A program made the position numbers and the translations under genes. From contig NZ_JAUSUZ010000001.1 of the NCBI RefSeq assembly GCF_030813715.1, positions 7,192,001 through 7,256,000 of the forward strand: a stretch of DNA of 64,000 nt. The letters run 5' to 3'. The first letter of the stretch is position 1, and each line of letters begins with the position of its first letter. The notes under the pieces were generated by a model, which saw only the letters and a list, made by a program, of their open reading frames with translations, was not told the origin of the DNA and did no database searches. Below are positions 51,934 to 61,074 of the stretch, piece by piece. The stretch comes from Catenuloplanes indicus (GTDB lineage Bacteria > Actinomycetota > Actinomycetes > Mycobacteriales > Micromonosporaceae).

Positions 51934-53160
51934 TCAGGCGGGGGTGTGGCGGGCGCGGGCCAGGGTGAGGACGGTCAGCAGGGAGAGGGTGGCGCAGACC
52001 GCGATCACCAGGGCCATGGGTACGGCGCTGGACTCGCCGCCGAGGCCGACCAGGGGAGCGGCGACGGAGCCGATCAGGGTCTGGACCGTGCCGAGGAGGG
52101 CGGCGGACGTGCCGGCGCGGTTGCGGTGGCGGTCCAGGGCCAGAGCGGCGCTGTTCGGGTTGACCATGCCGATCGTGGCCAAGAAGCAGAACAGCAGGAC
52201 GCAGACCGCGATCATGCTGGACAGCGCGGCCGCGACGAGCAGCGCGGCGCCCGCGACCGCGCCGGCGGCCAGGGACGTGACCAGCAGCTGACGGGGGGAC
52301 CAGCGGTCGAGCAGGCGGCCGTTGAGCTGGCTGGCGGCGACCAGGCCGATCGCGTTCACGCCGAACAGCACGCCGTAGACCGCGGTGGAGAGGCCGAACA
52401 CGTCCTGGAGCACGAACGACGAACCGGAGAGGTACGCGAAGAGGCCGGCCATGGCCAGGCCGCCGGCGACGGCGTACCCGATGAAGACCCGGTCCTTGGC
52501 CAGCACGCGGGTGGTCTCGGCGACGTCGGCCAGCCCGCGGGTGCTGCGGCGGGCGGCCGGCAGCGTCTCCGGGAGCACACGGACCACCGCGATCGTGATC
52601 AGTGTGGCGACCGCGGCCAGCACCAGGAAGATGCCGCGCCAGTCGGTGAACGTGAGGACGAGCGTGCCGAGGCTGGGCGCGAGCACCGGTGCCACGCCGA
52701 AGACCAGGGCGAGCCGGGAGAAGTATTTGGCGGCGGCCTTGCCGGAGTAGAGGTCGCCGACGACGGCGCGGGCCACGACCGTACCCATGCCGCCGGCGAA
52801 GCCCTGTGCGAAGCGCACCGCGGCCAGCGCGCCGGTCGACGGCGCGAACGCGCACGCCACGCAGAGCAGCGCGTACGCCACCATGCCGATGATCACCGGG
52901 GTACGGCGGCCGAGCCGGTCGCTGAGCGGGCCGGTGACCAGCTGGCCGACCGCCATGCCGACCATCAGCGTGGTGAGCGACAGCTGGACCTGGGACGGCG
53001 TGGCGTGCAGGTCCGCGGCGATCTCCGGGAACGCGGGGAGGTACATGTCGATCGACAGCGGGCCGATCGCGGTGAGCGTGCCGAGCAGCGCCACCAGGGC
53101 GAGAGCGGACCGGCCGCGCGGCGGCGCCACGGCCGAGTCGACGGTGGTGGTCTGTGACAC
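51934..53160 (-). CDS. Bcr/CflA-type MFS drug efflux protein
   Basis: A 408-residue 12-helix transporter of the DHA1/Bcr-CflA branch. Helix 1 contains LSIDMYLPAFPEIAADL, the loop 2-3 motif A is GPLSDRLGRRTPVI, and motif C-like GVAPVLAPSLG is in helix 5. It probably exports chloramphenicol-like or other small toxic compounds by proton antiport. GTG 53160 has GGAAGGA 9 nt upstream. It is divergent from a MarR regulator with a dyad operator between them. Confidence 0.92.
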   Translation of the reverse strand: MSQTTTVDSAVAPPRGRSALALVALLGTLTAIGPLSIDMYLPAFPEIAADLHATPSQVQLSLTTLMVGMAVGQLVTGPLSDRLGRRTPVIIGMVAYALLCVACAFAPSTGALAAVRFAQGFAGGMGTVVARAVVGDLYSGKAAAKYFSRLALVFGVAPVLAPSLGTLVLTFTDWRGIFLVLAAVATLITIAVVRVLPETLPAARRSTRGLADVAETTRVLAKDRVFIGYAVAGGLAMAGLFAYLSGSSFVLQDVFGLSTAVYGVLFGVNAIGLVAASQLNGRLLDRWSPRQLLVTSLAAGAVAGAALLVAAALSSMIAVCVLLFCFLATIGMVNPNSAALALDRHRNRAGTSAALLGTVQTLIGSVAAPLVGLGGESSAVPMALVIAVCATLSLLTVLTLARARHTPA

Positions 53161-53200
53161 GCTGATACGTCCTTCCGGGAGAAAAGCTCTGTGGGCAGAC

Positions 53201-53219
53201 TAGTTGCACAAGGCGACTA
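53201..53219. promoter_or_regulatory. Probable MarR operator
   Basis: TAGTTGCACAAGGCGACTA is an imperfect palindrome (6 of 7 arm positions pair around a 5-nt centre), 41 nt upstream of the MFS start and 21 nt upstream of the MarR start. TTGCACAAGGC-like centres are typical for the family. Confidence 0.6.
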
Positions 53220-53239
53220 AAAGACAGCGGGAGTACGCC

Positions 53240-53719
53240 ATGACCTCGGCGGATGAGATCAGCGACACGCTCGGCCACCTGCACCAGGTGCTGCGCCGCG
53301 CGGCCGCCCGGCGCGACGCCGACCGGCTGCCGGACGCGCAGGTCGAAGTGCTCCGGCTGGTCGAGCGCCGGCCCGGCATCTGCGTCCGGGACGCGGCCGA
53401 GGCGCTGCGCGCGGCGCCGAACACGGTCAGCACGCTGGTCGGCGACCTCGCGGACGCCGGGCTGATCGCCCGCGAGCGCTCGCCGGAGAACCGCCGCCAG
53501 GTGCGGCTCACGCTGACCGGCGCCGCGCGCCGCCGGATCGACGCCTACCAGGAGGAACGCCGCGCGCTGGTCCGGGACGCGCTGGACCGGCTCGGCGACG
53601 ACGCCCGCAACCGGATCGCGGCCGCCGTCCCCGACCTGCGCGCGCTGGCCGCGCTGCTCGCCGGTGGCCCGGAAGGTGGGACGGTACGGCCAGCACGTGA
53701 GACCGGGACGCGGCCATGA
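53240..53719 (+). CDS. MarR-family transcriptional regulator
   Basis: A 159-residue winged-helix repressor. The DNA-binding core includes [21 protein letters not shown], the recognition helix region [21 protein letters not shown] and the wing [20 protein letters not shown] 53240 was chosen because GGGAG lies 6 nt upstream. It most likely represses itself and the divergent efflux gene, released by a small-molecule ligand. It reads toward aroC, whose start is 13 nt past its stop. Confidence 0.88.
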   Translation: MTSADEISDTLGHLHQVLRRAAARRDADRLPDAQVEVLRLVERRPGICVRDAAEALRAAPNTVSTLVGDLADAGLIARERSPENRRQVRLTLTGAARRRIDAYQEERRALVRDALDRLGDDARNRIAAAVPDLRALAALLAGGPEGGTVRPARETGTRP

Positions 53720-53732
53720 CAGACTGTGCGAC

Positions 53733-54911
53733 GTGTTGCGCTGGCTGACCGCAGGTGAATCCCATGGCCCCGCCCTCGTCGCTCTGCTGGAGGGGGTCCC
53801 CGCCGGTGTGCGGGTGACGACCGCCGACATCGGGCGGGAGCTGGCCCGCCGCCGTCTCGGCTACGGCCGCGGCGCCCGGATGTCGTTCGAGCAGGACGAG
53901 ATCGAGATCATCGGCGGGATCCGGCACGGCGTCACGCTGGGCAGCCCGGTCGCGATCCGGGTCGGCAACTCCGAGTGGCCCAAGTGGCAGACCGTGATGG
54001 CCGCGGACCCGGTCGACCCGGAGGAGCTGGCCGGCCAGGCGCGCAACGCGCCGCTGACCCGGCCCCGGCCCGGGCACGCCGACCTGGCCGGCATGCAGAA
54101 GTACGGGCACGCCGACGCCCGGCCGATCCTGGAGCGCGCGTCCGCGCGGGAGACGGCGGCGCGCGTCGCGGTCGGCACCGTGGCCAAGGCGATCATCGAG
54201 CAGACGCTCGGCATCCGGATCGTGTCGCACGTGGTCGAGCTCGGCTCGGTCGCGGCCAAGCCCGGCCTGCAACCGCGCCCGGAGGACTTCGACCGGATCG
54301 ACGCGGACCCGCTGCGCTGCCTCGACCCGGAGGCGTCCGCGCGGATGGTCGCGGAGGTGGACGCGGCGAAGAAGGACGCGGACACGCTCGGCGGCATCGT
54401 GGAGGTGCTGGCGTACGACGTACCGCCGGGCCTCGGTTCTCATGTCCAGTGGGACCGCAAGCTGGACGCGCGGCTGGCCACCGCGCTGATGTCGATCCAG
54501 GCGATCAAGGGCGTGGAGATCGGCGACGCGTGGCTGCAGGCCCGCTCGCGCGGCTCGGTCGCGCACGACGAGATCGCGCCGACCGCGACCGGCGTCAAGC
54601 GTCTCACCGACCGGGCCGGCGGCCTGGAGGGCGGCATCACCACCGGCGAGCCGCTGCGGGTGAAGGCCGCGATGAAGCCGATCTCGTCGCTGAACCGCGC
54701 GCTCTCCACGGTCGACGTGGCCACCGGCGAGGTCGCCACCGCGATCAACCAGCGCTCGGACGTCTGCGCGGTCCCGGCCGCCGCGGTCGTCGCGGAGGCG
54801 ATGGTGGCGCTGGTGCTGGCCGAGGCCGCGACGGAGAAGTTCGGTGGCGACTCGGCCGACGAGATCCGCCGCAACCTGGCCGGGTACGTCGACCACCTGA
54901 TCATCCGGTGA
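53733..54911 (+). CDS. aroC: Chorismate synthase
   Basis: A 392-residue FMN-dependent enzyme converting EPSP to chorismate. GTG 53733 gives [15 protein letters not shown], the conserved N-terminus; [37 protein letters not shown], the [13 protein letters not shown] signature and GGGITTGE-like [17 protein letters not shown] follow. Length and motifs are normal. The stop overlaps aroK (GTGA). Confidence 0.96.
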   Translation: MLRWLTAGESHGPALVALLEGVPAGVRVTTADIGRELARRRLGYGRGARMSFEQDEIEIIGGIRHGVTLGSPVAIRVGNSEWPKWQTVMAADPVDPEELAGQARNAPLTRPRPGHADLAGMQKYGHADARPILERASARETAARVAVGTVAKAIIEQTLGIRIVSHVVELGSVAAKPGLQPRPEDFDRIDADPLRCLDPEASARMVAEVDAAKKDADTLGGIVEVLAYDVPPGLGSHVQWDRKLDARLATALMSIQAIKGVEIGDAWLQARSRGSVAHDEIAPTATGVKRLTDRAGGLEGGITTGEPLRVKAAMKPISSLNRALSTVDVATGEVATAINQRSDVCAVPAAAVVAEAMVALVLAEAATEKFGGDSADEIRRNLAGYVDHLIIR

Positions 54912-55420
54912 GCCCGGTGCGGCCCGCCTGCGTGCTCGTCGGCCTGATGGGCGCGGGCAAGACCACGGTCGGCACCGCGCTGGCCGAGCGGCTCGGCGTC
55001 GCGTTCCGGGACACCGATCACGACGTCGAGGCGGTCGCCGGCAAGCCGGTCTCGGAGATCTTCATCGAGGACGGCGAGGACCGGTTCCGCGCGCTGGAAC
55101 GCGCGGCGGTCGCGACCGCGCTGGAGACGTTCGGCGGCGTGCTCGCGCTCGGCGGCGGCGCGATCCTGGCCGAGGAGACCCGGGCCCGGCTGGCCGGGCA
55201 CACCGTGGTCTTCCTGTCGGTAGAGCTGGCCGACGCGGTCAAGCGCGTCGGCCTGGGCGCTGGCCGGCCGCTGCTGGCGATCAACCCGCGCGCCACGCTC
55301 CGGCACCTGATGTCGCAGCGCGCCCCGCTCTACCGCGAGGTGGCCACGCACGTGGTGGTGACGGACGGCCGCGAGCCCGCCGAGGTCACCGACGAGATCC
55401 TGGCGCTGCTCAAGCGATGA
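54908..55420 (+). CDS. aroK: Shikimate kinase
   Basis: A 170-residue P-loop kinase phosphorylating shikimate. Walker A is [11 protein letters not shown] (about residues 12-22), the shikimate Asp and Arg are in FRDTDHDVE and EDRFRALE, and ALGGGA and the lid Arg region (AGRPLL) are present. GTG 54908 overlaps aroC, and the TGA overlaps the possible aroB ATG at 55417. Confidence 0.94.
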   Translation: MSPVRPACVLVGLMGAGKTTVGTALAERLGVAFRDTDHDVEAVAGKPVSEIFIEDGEDRFRALERAAVATALETFGGVLALGGGAILAEETRARLAGHTVVFLSVELADAVKRVGLGAGRPLLAINPRATLRHLMSQRAPLYREVATHVVVTDGREPAEVTDEILALLKR

Positions 55421-56538
55421 CCCGCGAGACGCTAGGCTCAGCGCCGATGGATGAGCTGACTGTGACCGAGCCGACGCGGATCGACGTCGGCGGCGAAACC
55501 CCGTACCAGGTGCTGATCGGCCGTGGCCTGCTCGGCGAGCTGCCCGCGCTGCTGACCGGCGCGGAGCAGGCCGCGCTCCTCTACGCCGAACCGCTCAAGG
55601 CGCACGCCGAGGCGCTGGCCGCCGGGCTCGACCGGGCCGGGTTGCGGACGCTGCCGATCGAGGTGCCGGACGCGGAGGACGGCAAGAGCATCGGCGTCGC
55701 GGCCGGCTGCTGGGACGCGCTCGGCGCGAACGGCTTCACCCGCAGCGACGCGGTGATCGGCCTCGGCGGCGGTGCGGTGACCGACCTGGCCGGGTTCGTG
55801 GCCGCGGCCTGGCTGCGCGGCGTGCGCTGGGTACCGGTGTCCACATCGCTGCTCGGCATGGTGGACGCCGCGGTCGGCGGCAAGACCGGCGTGAACACCG
55901 CGGCCGGCAAGAACCTGGTCGGCGCGTTCCACCCACCGGCCGGCGTGCTCTGCGACCTGGCGATGCTGGACACGCTGCCGCACGCCGACCTGGTCGCCGG
56001 CCTGGCCGAGGTGGTCAAGTGCGGGTTCATCGCGGACCCGGCGATCCTGGACCTGATCGAGGTCGATCCGGCCGCGGCGCAGGACCCGGCCTCGCCCGCG
56101 CTGCGCGAGCTGGTCGAGCGCGCGATCCGGGTGAAGGCGCACGTGGTCACGCACGACCTGCGCGAGTCCGGGCTGCGCGAGTTCCTCAACTACGGGCACA
56201 CGCTGGCGCACGCGATCGAGAAGGTCGAGCACTACCGCTGGCGGCACGGCCACGCGGTCTCGGTCGGCCTGGTCTACGCGGCCGCGCTGTCGGTCGCGAC
56301 CGGGCACCTGAGCCCGGACGTCGCGGCCCGCCACCGCGCCGTGCTGACGTCGCTCGGCCTGCCGGTCACCTACGAGGCGGACGCGTGGCCCGCGCTGCTC
56401 GCCGCCATGCGGGTGGACAAGAAGGCGCGCGGCAGCAAGCTGCGGTTCGTGGTGCTGGACGGGCTGGCCGCCCCCACGATCCTGGCCGGGCCCGCGGACG
56501 ACGTGCTGGCCGCCGCCTACCGCGAGGTGGTCGCGTGA
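55417..56538 (+). CDS. aroB: 3-dehydroquinate synthase
   Basis: Up to 373 residues. It catalyses formation of 3-dehydroquinate from DAHP using NAD and zinc. [65 protein letters not shown] and [15 protein letters not shown] give the full active site. Two starts are plausible: ATG 55417, coupled to the aroK stop, or ATG 55447, which begins [12 protein letters not shown] and has TAGGCT 8 nt upstream that could drive a near-leaderless internal transcript. The stop overlaps aroQ. Confidence 0.95.
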   Translation: MTRETLGSAPMDELTVTEPTRIDVGGETPYQVLIGRGLLGELPALLTGAEQAALLYAEPLKAHAEALAAGLDRAGLRTLPIEVPDAEDGKSIGVAAGCWDALGANGFTRSDAVIGLGGGAVTDLAGFVAAAWLRGVRWVPVSTSLLGMVDAAVGGKTGVNTAAGKNLVGAFHPPAGVLCDLAMLDTLPHADLVAGLAEVVKCGFIADPAILDLIEVDPAAAQDPASPALRELVERAIRVKAHVVTHDLRESGLREFLNYGHTLAHAIEKVEHYRWRHGHAVSVGLVYAAALSVATGHLSPDVAARHRAVLTSLGLPVTYEADAWPALLAAMRVDKKARGSKLRFVVLDGLAAPTILAGPADDVLAAAYREVVA

Positions 56539-56972
56539 CGCGCGCGCTGGTGCTCAACGGCCCGAACCTGGGCCGGCTCGGCAAGCGGCAGGTGGACGTG
56601 TACGGGCTGACGTCGTACGACGCGCTCGTGAATTTCTGCGTGGACGCGGGCCGCGAGGCAGGCCTGGACGTCGAGGTCCGGCAGACCGACGCGGAGCACG
56701 AGATGCTGGCCTGGCTCTACGAGGCGGCGGACGGCGGGATTCCCGTCGTGCTCAACGCGGGCGCCTGGACGCACTACAACTACGCGGTCCGCGACGCCTG
56801 CGCGATGCTCACCGCGCCGCTGGTCGAGGTGCACATCTCCAACATCCACGCGCGCGAGGAGTTCCGGCACCACTCGGTGCTCTCCGCGGTCGCCACCGGC
56901 GTCATCGCGGGCCTCGGCATCGAGGGCTACCGGCTCGCGCTGCGCTACGTCGCGGCCACCGAAGATCGATAA
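56535..56972 (+). CDS. aroQ: Type II 3-dehydroquinate dehydratase
   Basis: A 145-residue dodecameric-type enzyme that dehydrates 3-dehydroquinate. [18 protein letters not shown] holds the catalytic Arg and Tyr region, [15 protein letters not shown] the Asn, and [19 protein letters not shown] the catalytic His. GTG 56535 overlaps the aroB stop. It closes the aroC-K-B-Q unit, and a strong hairpin follows. Confidence 0.93.
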   Translation: MTRALVLNGPNLGRLGKRQVDVYGLTSYDALVNFCVDAGREAGLDVEVRQTDAEHEMLAWLYEAADGGIPVVLNAGAWTHYNYAVRDACAMLTAPLVEVHISNIHAREEFRHHSVLSAVATGVIAGLGIEGYRLALRYVAATEDR

Positions 56973-56976
56973 CCCG

Positions 56977-57004
56977 CGCCGGTACGCCGTGCGGCGTACC
57001 GGCG
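56977..57004. terminator. Bidirectional terminator after aroQ
   Basis: A perfect 12-bp stem (56977-56988 with 56993-57004) and a GTGC loop lie 5 nt after the aroQ stop and 16 nt before the convergent mannosyltransferase stop. Confidence 0.75.
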
Positions 57005-57020
57005 AAGGGTTCTGTCCGTT

Positions 57021-58577
57021 CTAGGCGGCCGTCTCGGCCGGGATCGCACGCTCGCGGTAGAGCGACTCGGCCCGCTCCACCACGGGTTCGCGGCGCGGCA
57101 GCCACCACAGCAGCACCGCACCCGTGGTCACCAGCACCACCGCGCCGCCGGTCAGCCCGACCGCCACGTCCACGGCCGAGGCCGGGCCGCCGGTCGGCAC
57201 CACCAGCACGGCCAGCAGCGAGCTGCCCAGCGCCACCCAGCGCCGCACCGGGCTGTCCTCCTGATGCGGCGCGCCGGCTGCGACCAGCAGCACGCCCCAC
57301 AGCAGGTACCAGGGGTGCACCACCGGGCCGAGCAGCACCACCGCGAGCAGACCCAGGCCGACCGCGTAGACCGGGCCGAGCACCCGCGCCCGGACCCAGA
57401 CCAGCAGCCCGCAGCCGACCGCGGCCGCGAGTCCCACGCCGCGCCAGAACGGCACCGCGTGATGTGCGACCCCGGAGCCGATCGCGTCCAGCAGCTGCGC
57501 GGTCAGCGCGCCCGCGGTGGTGCTCAGCGACATCCAGTTGTGCACCACCGCGGGCGTGTCCAGCGCGCCGATCCAGCCGATGCCGGTGCCGGCCAGCGCG
57601 TGCACCACGATCGCGGCCGCGGCCGCGATCAGCACGGTCAGCGGCGCGGTCCGCAGGAACGCCAGGATCGGCCACCGCTCCCGCGCCGCCGGCGTCCGCT
57701 GCGCGCGTTGCGCCCACAGCAGCGCGCAGAACGGCAGCGCCAGCGCGGCCGGTGCCTTCACCAGCGCGGCCAGCGTCACCAGGATCACGCCCAGCACCGG
57801 CCAGATCGCGCCGGGCCGCCGGGAGACCGTCGCGGCCAGGCCGGCGGCCAGCAGGCCCAGCATCAGCGCGTCGTTGTGCGCGCCCGCCACCAGGTGCGTC
57901 AGCACCAGCGGGTTCAGCACGCCGAGCCAGAGCGCGGCCCCGGGTGAGACGCCCAGCCGGCGGGCGAGCACCGGCACCGCGAACGCCATCAGCGCCACCC
58001 CGGCCACCGCGACCAGGCGCATGCCGAACACACCCGCGATCACGTGCGTTCCGGTCAGCGTGGTGACCGCCGCGGCCACGGCCAGGAACAGCGGACCGTA
58101 CGGCGCGGGGGTGTGCTGCCAGATGCCCGGCACCTCGGCCGCGAGCGGGCCGCCCAGGCTCGACGGCCCGTACACGTAGACGTCCAGCCCGCGCGCGAAC
58201 ATCGTGCCCTGCGCGAGGTAGCTGTAGACGTCCCGGCTGAACAGCGGCGGCGCCACCACCAGCGGCGCCGCCCAGAGCCCGAGCGTGATCTGCATCGAGC
58301 GCGCGGCCGGGTTCTCCGTACCCAGCCGCCACCAGGCGACCACCAGCAGAGCCAGTCCCGCGTACGCCACGACCAGGCCGGGACCGATCAGCCCGGCCCG
58401 CTCCGCCGCCTGTTGATAGGGCAGCGCGCCGGCCGTGGTTCCACCGAGCGCGAGCATCACGGCGCCGGCGAAGCCGAGCCATCGGGGCACGCCACCGATC
58501 ACGATCGGGCGGGCGGCCGGCAGGAGGCGCGATGCGCGGTGCGGCAGGCTGTTCGGCAGGCTGGAGGCAGTCGGCAC
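57021..58577 (-). CDS. MptB-like polyprenol-phosphate-mannose alpha-1,6-mannosyltransferase
   Basis: About 518 residues with 12-13 membrane segments, GT-C fold. The first large loop carries FSRDVYSYLAQGTMFARGLDVY, the acidic signature of actinobacterial alpha-1,6-mannosyltransferases (MptA/MptB family), and GIWQHTPAPYGPLFL and AGAHNDALMLGLL are also typical. It should transfer mannose from a polyprenyl donor to a lipomannan-like or other glycan on the outer membrane face. GTG 58577 is the preferred start; a TTG at 58643 would extend it by 22 residues. It occupies the place often held by a proline peptidase gene between aroQ and efp. Confidence 0.85.
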   Translation of the reverse strand: MPTASSLPNSLPHRASRLLPAARPIVIGGVPRWLGFAGAVMLALGGTTAGALPYQQAAERAGLIGPGLVVAYAGLALLVVAWWRLGTENPAARSMQITLGLWAAPLVVAPPLFSRDVYSYLAQGTMFARGLDVYVYGPSSLGGPLAAEVPGIWQHTPAPYGPLFLAVAAAVTTLTGTHVIAGVFGMRLVAVAGVALMAFAVPVLARRLGVSPGAALWLGVLNPLVLTHLVAGAHNDALMLGLLAAGLAATVSRRPGAIWPVLGVILVTLAALVKAPAALALPFCALLWAQRAQRTPAARERWPILAFLRTAPLTVLIAAAAAIVVHALAGTGIGWIGALDTPAVVHNWMSLSTTAGALTAQLLDAIGSGVAHHAVPFWRGVGLAAAVGCGLLVWVRARVLGPVYAVGLGLLAVVLLGPVVHPWYLLWGVLLVAAGAPHQEDSPVRRWVALGSSLLAVLVVPTGGPASAVDVAVGLTGGAVVLVTTGAVLLWWLPRREPVVERAESLYRERAIPAETAA

Positions 58578-58773
58578 GCCCGCAACTTGCCAGTAACGGG
58601 TGTCTATTCGGCGACGACGAGGTAACGATTGATTGATCGTCAACGGGCGGCCGGGCAGGTTACCGGCGCATGACCGGCCCGGGAAGCGGCGGGCCGGGTG
58701 CGCCGGTAGACTGGGCTATTGTCCGCGAACGTAGTGCCGGTTTCACACACACGGCTTCACACCAAGGCAGGAA

Positions 58774-59334
58774 ATGGCGACCACCAACGACCTCAAGAAC
58801 GGCCTGGTCCTCAACCTCGACAAGGAGCTGTGGTCCGTCGTCGAGTTCCAGCACGTGAAGCCCGGCAAGGGCCCGGCCTTCGTGCGCACCAAGCTGAAGA
58901 GCGTGATGTCCGGCAAGGTCGTCGACAAGACCTTCAACGCCGGCACGAAGGTCGAGACCGCGACGGTCGACAAGCGGACCATGCAGTACCTCTACCTCGA
59001 CGGTGAAGAGTTCGTCTTCATGGACCACCTCGACACGTTCGAGCAGTTCCACGTGCCGAAGGCGGTCGTCGGGTCGAACGCCGACTTCCTCCTCCCGGAG
59101 GCGGAGGTCACGGTCGCGTTCCACGAGGGCGTCCCGCTCTACGTCGAGCTGCCGACCTCCGTGATGATCGAGGTCACCTACACCGAGCCGGGCCTGCAGG
59201 GCGATCGCTCCACCGGCGGCACCAAGCCCGCCACCGTGGAGACCGGCGCGACGGTCCAGGTGCCGCTGTTCATCACCACCGGCGAGAAGATCAAGGTCGA
59301 CACCCGCGACGGCCGCTACCTCGGCCGCTCCTAA
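58774..59334 (+). CDS. efp: Translation elongation factor P
   Basis: A 186-residue factor that relieves ribosome stalling at polyproline. Three beta-barrel domains are present; the decoding-centre loop is KPGKGPAF with Lys-32. The PGKGP form belongs to the subfamily reported to work without lysine modification. The protein ends [11 protein letters not shown], normal for the family. AAGGCAGGAA precedes the ATG. Its stop overlaps the nusB ATG (TAATG). Proline-rich products are abundant in this window, so the factor should matter here. Confidence 0.96.
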   Translation: MATTNDLKNGLVLNLDKELWSVVEFQHVKPGKGPAFVRTKLKSVMSGKVVDKTFNAGTKVETATVDKRTMQYLYLDGEEFVFMDHLDTFEQFHVPKAVVGSNADFLLPEAEVTVAFHEGVPLYVELPTSVMIEVTYTEPGLQGDRSTGGTKPATVETGATVQVPLFITTGEKIKVDTRDGRYLGRS

Positions 59335-59768
59335 TGGCGGAGGGTCCCAAGCAGTCGATGCCCGCCCGCCGAAAGGCGCGCAAGCGGGCGCTCGACGTCC
59401 TCTACGAGGCCGACCTGCGTGACCTCCCGCCGGTCGAGGTCCTGGCGAGCTACCTCGAGCGCATCGAGCAGCCCCGCCCCGACCACATCGGCTACACGAT
59501 CCACCTCGTCGAGGGCGTCGCCGCCCACCTCGACCGGGTCGACGAGCTGCTGGCCAGCTACGCCGAGGGCTGGACGATCGACCGCATGCCGGTCGTCGAC
59601 CGGAACCTGGCGCGGATCGCGGTCTACGAGCTGCTCTACGCGGACGACATCGACGACGCGGTCGCGATCACCGAGGCGGTCGAGCTGGCCCGCCAGATGT
59701 CCACCGACGATTCGCCCCGCTTCCTCAACGGCATCCTCGGCCGCATCGCCGAGTACGCCACGCGCTGA
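59334..59768 (+). CDS. nusB: Transcription antitermination factor NusB
   Basis: A 144-residue all-helical protein that binds boxA RNA with NusE during rRNA transcription. ARRKARKRALDVLYEADLRD at the start, VDRNLARIAVYELLYADDID and FLNGILGRIAEYAT are standard. ATG 59334 shares a base with the efp TAA. A T-rich terminator follows. Confidence 0.95.
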   Translation: MAEGPKQSMPARRKARKRALDVLYEADLRDLPPVEVLASYLERIEQPRPDHIGYTIHLVEGVAAHLDRVDELLASYAEGWTIDRMPVVDRNLARIAVYELLYADDIDDAVAITEAVELARQMSTDDSPRFLNGILGRIAEYATR

Positions 59769-59776
59769 GTTCTTCG

Positions 59777-59819
59777 GAAGCCCGTCCGGCCCCCTTGGGT
59801 CCGGGCGGGCTTCTTCTTC
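59777..59819 (+). terminator. Terminator after nusB
   Basis: GAAGCCCG (59777-59784) pairs with CGGGCTTC (59806-59813), with partial inner pairing, and TTCTTC follows. It lies 8 nt after the nusB stop. Confidence 0.7.
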
Positions 59820-59887
59820 GCCTCCGGCGGGCCGGGTCGATGCGGCAGGCGAAAGCTGAGCCGGTGCGGCGGGTGGGCGTGCCTTTG

Positions 59888-59954
59888 AAGATCCTTTCAT
59901 ACGTCAGGGCCCTTTCGAGTCGCCTGAAAGGGCCCTGACGTATGGAAGGATCTT
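59888..59954. repeat. Large near-perfect inverted repeat, 29-bp arms
   Basis: Arms at 59888-59916 and 59926-59954 pair at 28 of 29 positions around a 9-nt loop. It is 70 nt beyond the nusB terminator and lacks a U-tract. It could be a stable RNA hairpin, a MITE-like remnant or a dispersed palindromic element; nothing here identifies it. Confidence 0.8.
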
Positions 59955-60119
59955 GATACGCGCCTGACTTCCGGAGACGGGCGCTGAGCGCAAACCTGTC
60001 GCGGCCGGTCGGCGAGATCGGGGGCGATGCCGGAAGTGGGCCGGTGGGGCCCGGGGGCGGGGCCGGTCGAAGGGCTGGTGCCCGGGGCTTGCCGCTGCGC
60101 GGGGGAGGAGTGCGAAAAA
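59955..60119. other. Gene-free stretch between nusB and bldD
   Basis: The interval from the nusB stop (59768) to the bldD stop (60324) is 555 nt without a credible gene. It holds the nusB terminator, the 29-bp inverted repeat and the bldD terminator, and otherwise GC-rich sequence in which long frames on both strands are spurious. Confidence 0.6.
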
Positions 60120-60144
60120 CCGCGCAGCGACGATGGCTGCGCGG
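60120..60144 (-). terminator. Intrinsic terminator for bldD
   Basis: A perfect 9-bp stem (60120-60128 with 60136-60144) and 7-nt loop is followed on the minus strand by TTTTT, a true U-tract. It lies about 180 nt past the bldD stop, implying a long 3' untranslated region. Confidence 0.72.
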
Positions 60145-60323
60145 GGGCCGGGGCGCTCTGCGTAGCGATGCGCGGCGCGGTGGGCCGGAAGCGTGAGGGG
60201 GATGGAGTATGCGGTCGGCGGAGGGGGTGGCCGGCCGGTTTGGCGGGTGGGCGGTCCGTGCTGGGTCGGGGCACGGGCCGCCCGGTGCTGATAACGGCCC
60301 GGGGAAGGCGGGCCGGAAGCGCC

Positions 60324-60812
60324 TTAGGAGGCGAAGAAGGCGCGCGGGTCGGCGACCAGCACACCGGCCTCGGTGAGGCGCTCGATCAGGCCGGAGGGGG
60401 AGATGTCGTAGACGATGGCGAGCGCGCGCAGGTCGTCGGCCCTTATCGAGAGGACGCGGCCGTTGTAGTCGCCGCGCTGCTGCTGGATGGCGCGGGCGTA
60501 GCGGGCGACGTACGCGAGGTCCTCGCCGGCCTCGTCGTAGAGCTTCTCGAGGTCAAGGACGATCTTGTTGGTCGGCTCGTGCCGGATGCCGCTGCCGTCG
60601 GGCAGCAGCTCGGAGACCGGAACCCGGTAGAAGTCGGCCAGCTCGGCCAGGCGGGAGACGGTGACCGCGCGGTCGCCGCGCTCGTAGGAGCCGACGACGA
60701 CGGCCTTCCAGCGCCCGTTCGACTTCTCCTCCACACCCTGCAGGGAGAGACCCTGCTGCTGGCGGATAGAGCGCAGGCGGGCGCCCAAAGACTTGGCGTA
60801 CTCAGAGGGCAT
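60324..60812 (-). CDS. bldD: Developmental regulator BldD
   Basis: A 162-residue DNA-binding master repressor of actinomycete development. The helix-turn-helix occupies residues about 8-70 (LGARLRSIRQQQGLSLQGVE, SYERGDRAVTVSRLAELADFY). The C-terminal domain carries the cyclic di-GMP signature RGD-x8-RxDD at Arg-113 to Asp-115 and Arg-124 to Asp-127, here RADD rather than the RQDD of Streptomyces. Binding of a c-di-GMP tetramer dimerises the protein. It has its own promoter and a BldD-like site upstream, so autoregulation is likely. It is divergent from pyrR. Confidence 0.95.
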   Translation of the reverse strand: MPSEYAKSLGARLRSIRQQQGLSLQGVEEKSNGRWKAVVVGSYERGDRAVTVSRLAELADFYRVPVSELLPDGSGIRHEPTNKIVLDLEKLYDEAGEDLAYVARYARAIQQQRGDYNGRVLSIRADDLRALAIVYDISPSGLIERLTEAGVLVADPRAFFAS

Positions 60813-60871
60813 CAGGACACTCCAGTGCTGGCGTGGGCTTCGGGCCCACCGCGCGATCGCTACGCTGCGTG

Positions 60872-60900
60872 ACGGTACGTCGCTAAAGACACGCGGTCAA
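60872..60900 (-). promoter_or_regulatory. Vegetative-type promoter of bldD
   Basis: On the minus strand TTGACC (60900-60895) and TACCGT (60877-60872) are separated by exactly 17 nt, a good principal-sigma promoter. The predicted transcript start near 60865 leaves a leader of about 50 nt. Confidence 0.6.
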
Positions 60901-60970
60901 GTGGCGATTACGGTCCAGTTGGCGAGATCATAGGACTTGACCGGTTTTTCGCTTTCCTGAGTCGGCAGTC

Positions 60971-60982
60971 AGTCAGATCACT
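60971..60982. promoter_or_regulatory. Candidate BldD box
   Basis: AGTCAGATCACT fits AGTnA-(n)2-TnACT, the inverted-repeat pattern described for BldD operators. It is in the bldD-pyrR intergenic region, about 70 nt upstream of the bldD -35 element. Confidence 0.4.
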
Positions 60983-61014
60983 CCCAGGTCAACCGGAGTG
61001 ACGTGTGGGAACAC

Positions 61015-61023
61015 TGGTAACGT
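61015..61023 (+). promoter_or_regulatory. Extended -10 promoter of pyrR
   Basis: TGGTAACGT is a TGn extended -10 element without a clear -35. It would start transcription near 61030, leaving a leader of about 58 nt that contains the PyrR hairpin. Confidence 0.45.
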
Positions 61024-61056
61024 AGCGTGCTGACCGGCGCAGACATCCTTTAACGA

Positions 61057-61074
61057 CCCGTCCAGTGAGGCGGG
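61057..61074 (+). promoter_or_regulatory. PyrR-binding RNA hairpin at the pyrR ribosome site
   Basis: CCCG (61057-61060) and CGGG (61071-61074) close a loop reading TCCAGTGAGG, which matches the conserved PyrR-binding loop TCCAGNGAGG. The AAGGAGG ribosome site begins 2 nt later (61076-61082), so PyrR binding could block translation, as reported for mycobacteria. Confidence 0.75.

Noticed and set aside
60027-60872. Plus-strand frame across the bldD region
   Set aside because: It is antisense to bldD, which has a promoter, terminator and clear family signatures.
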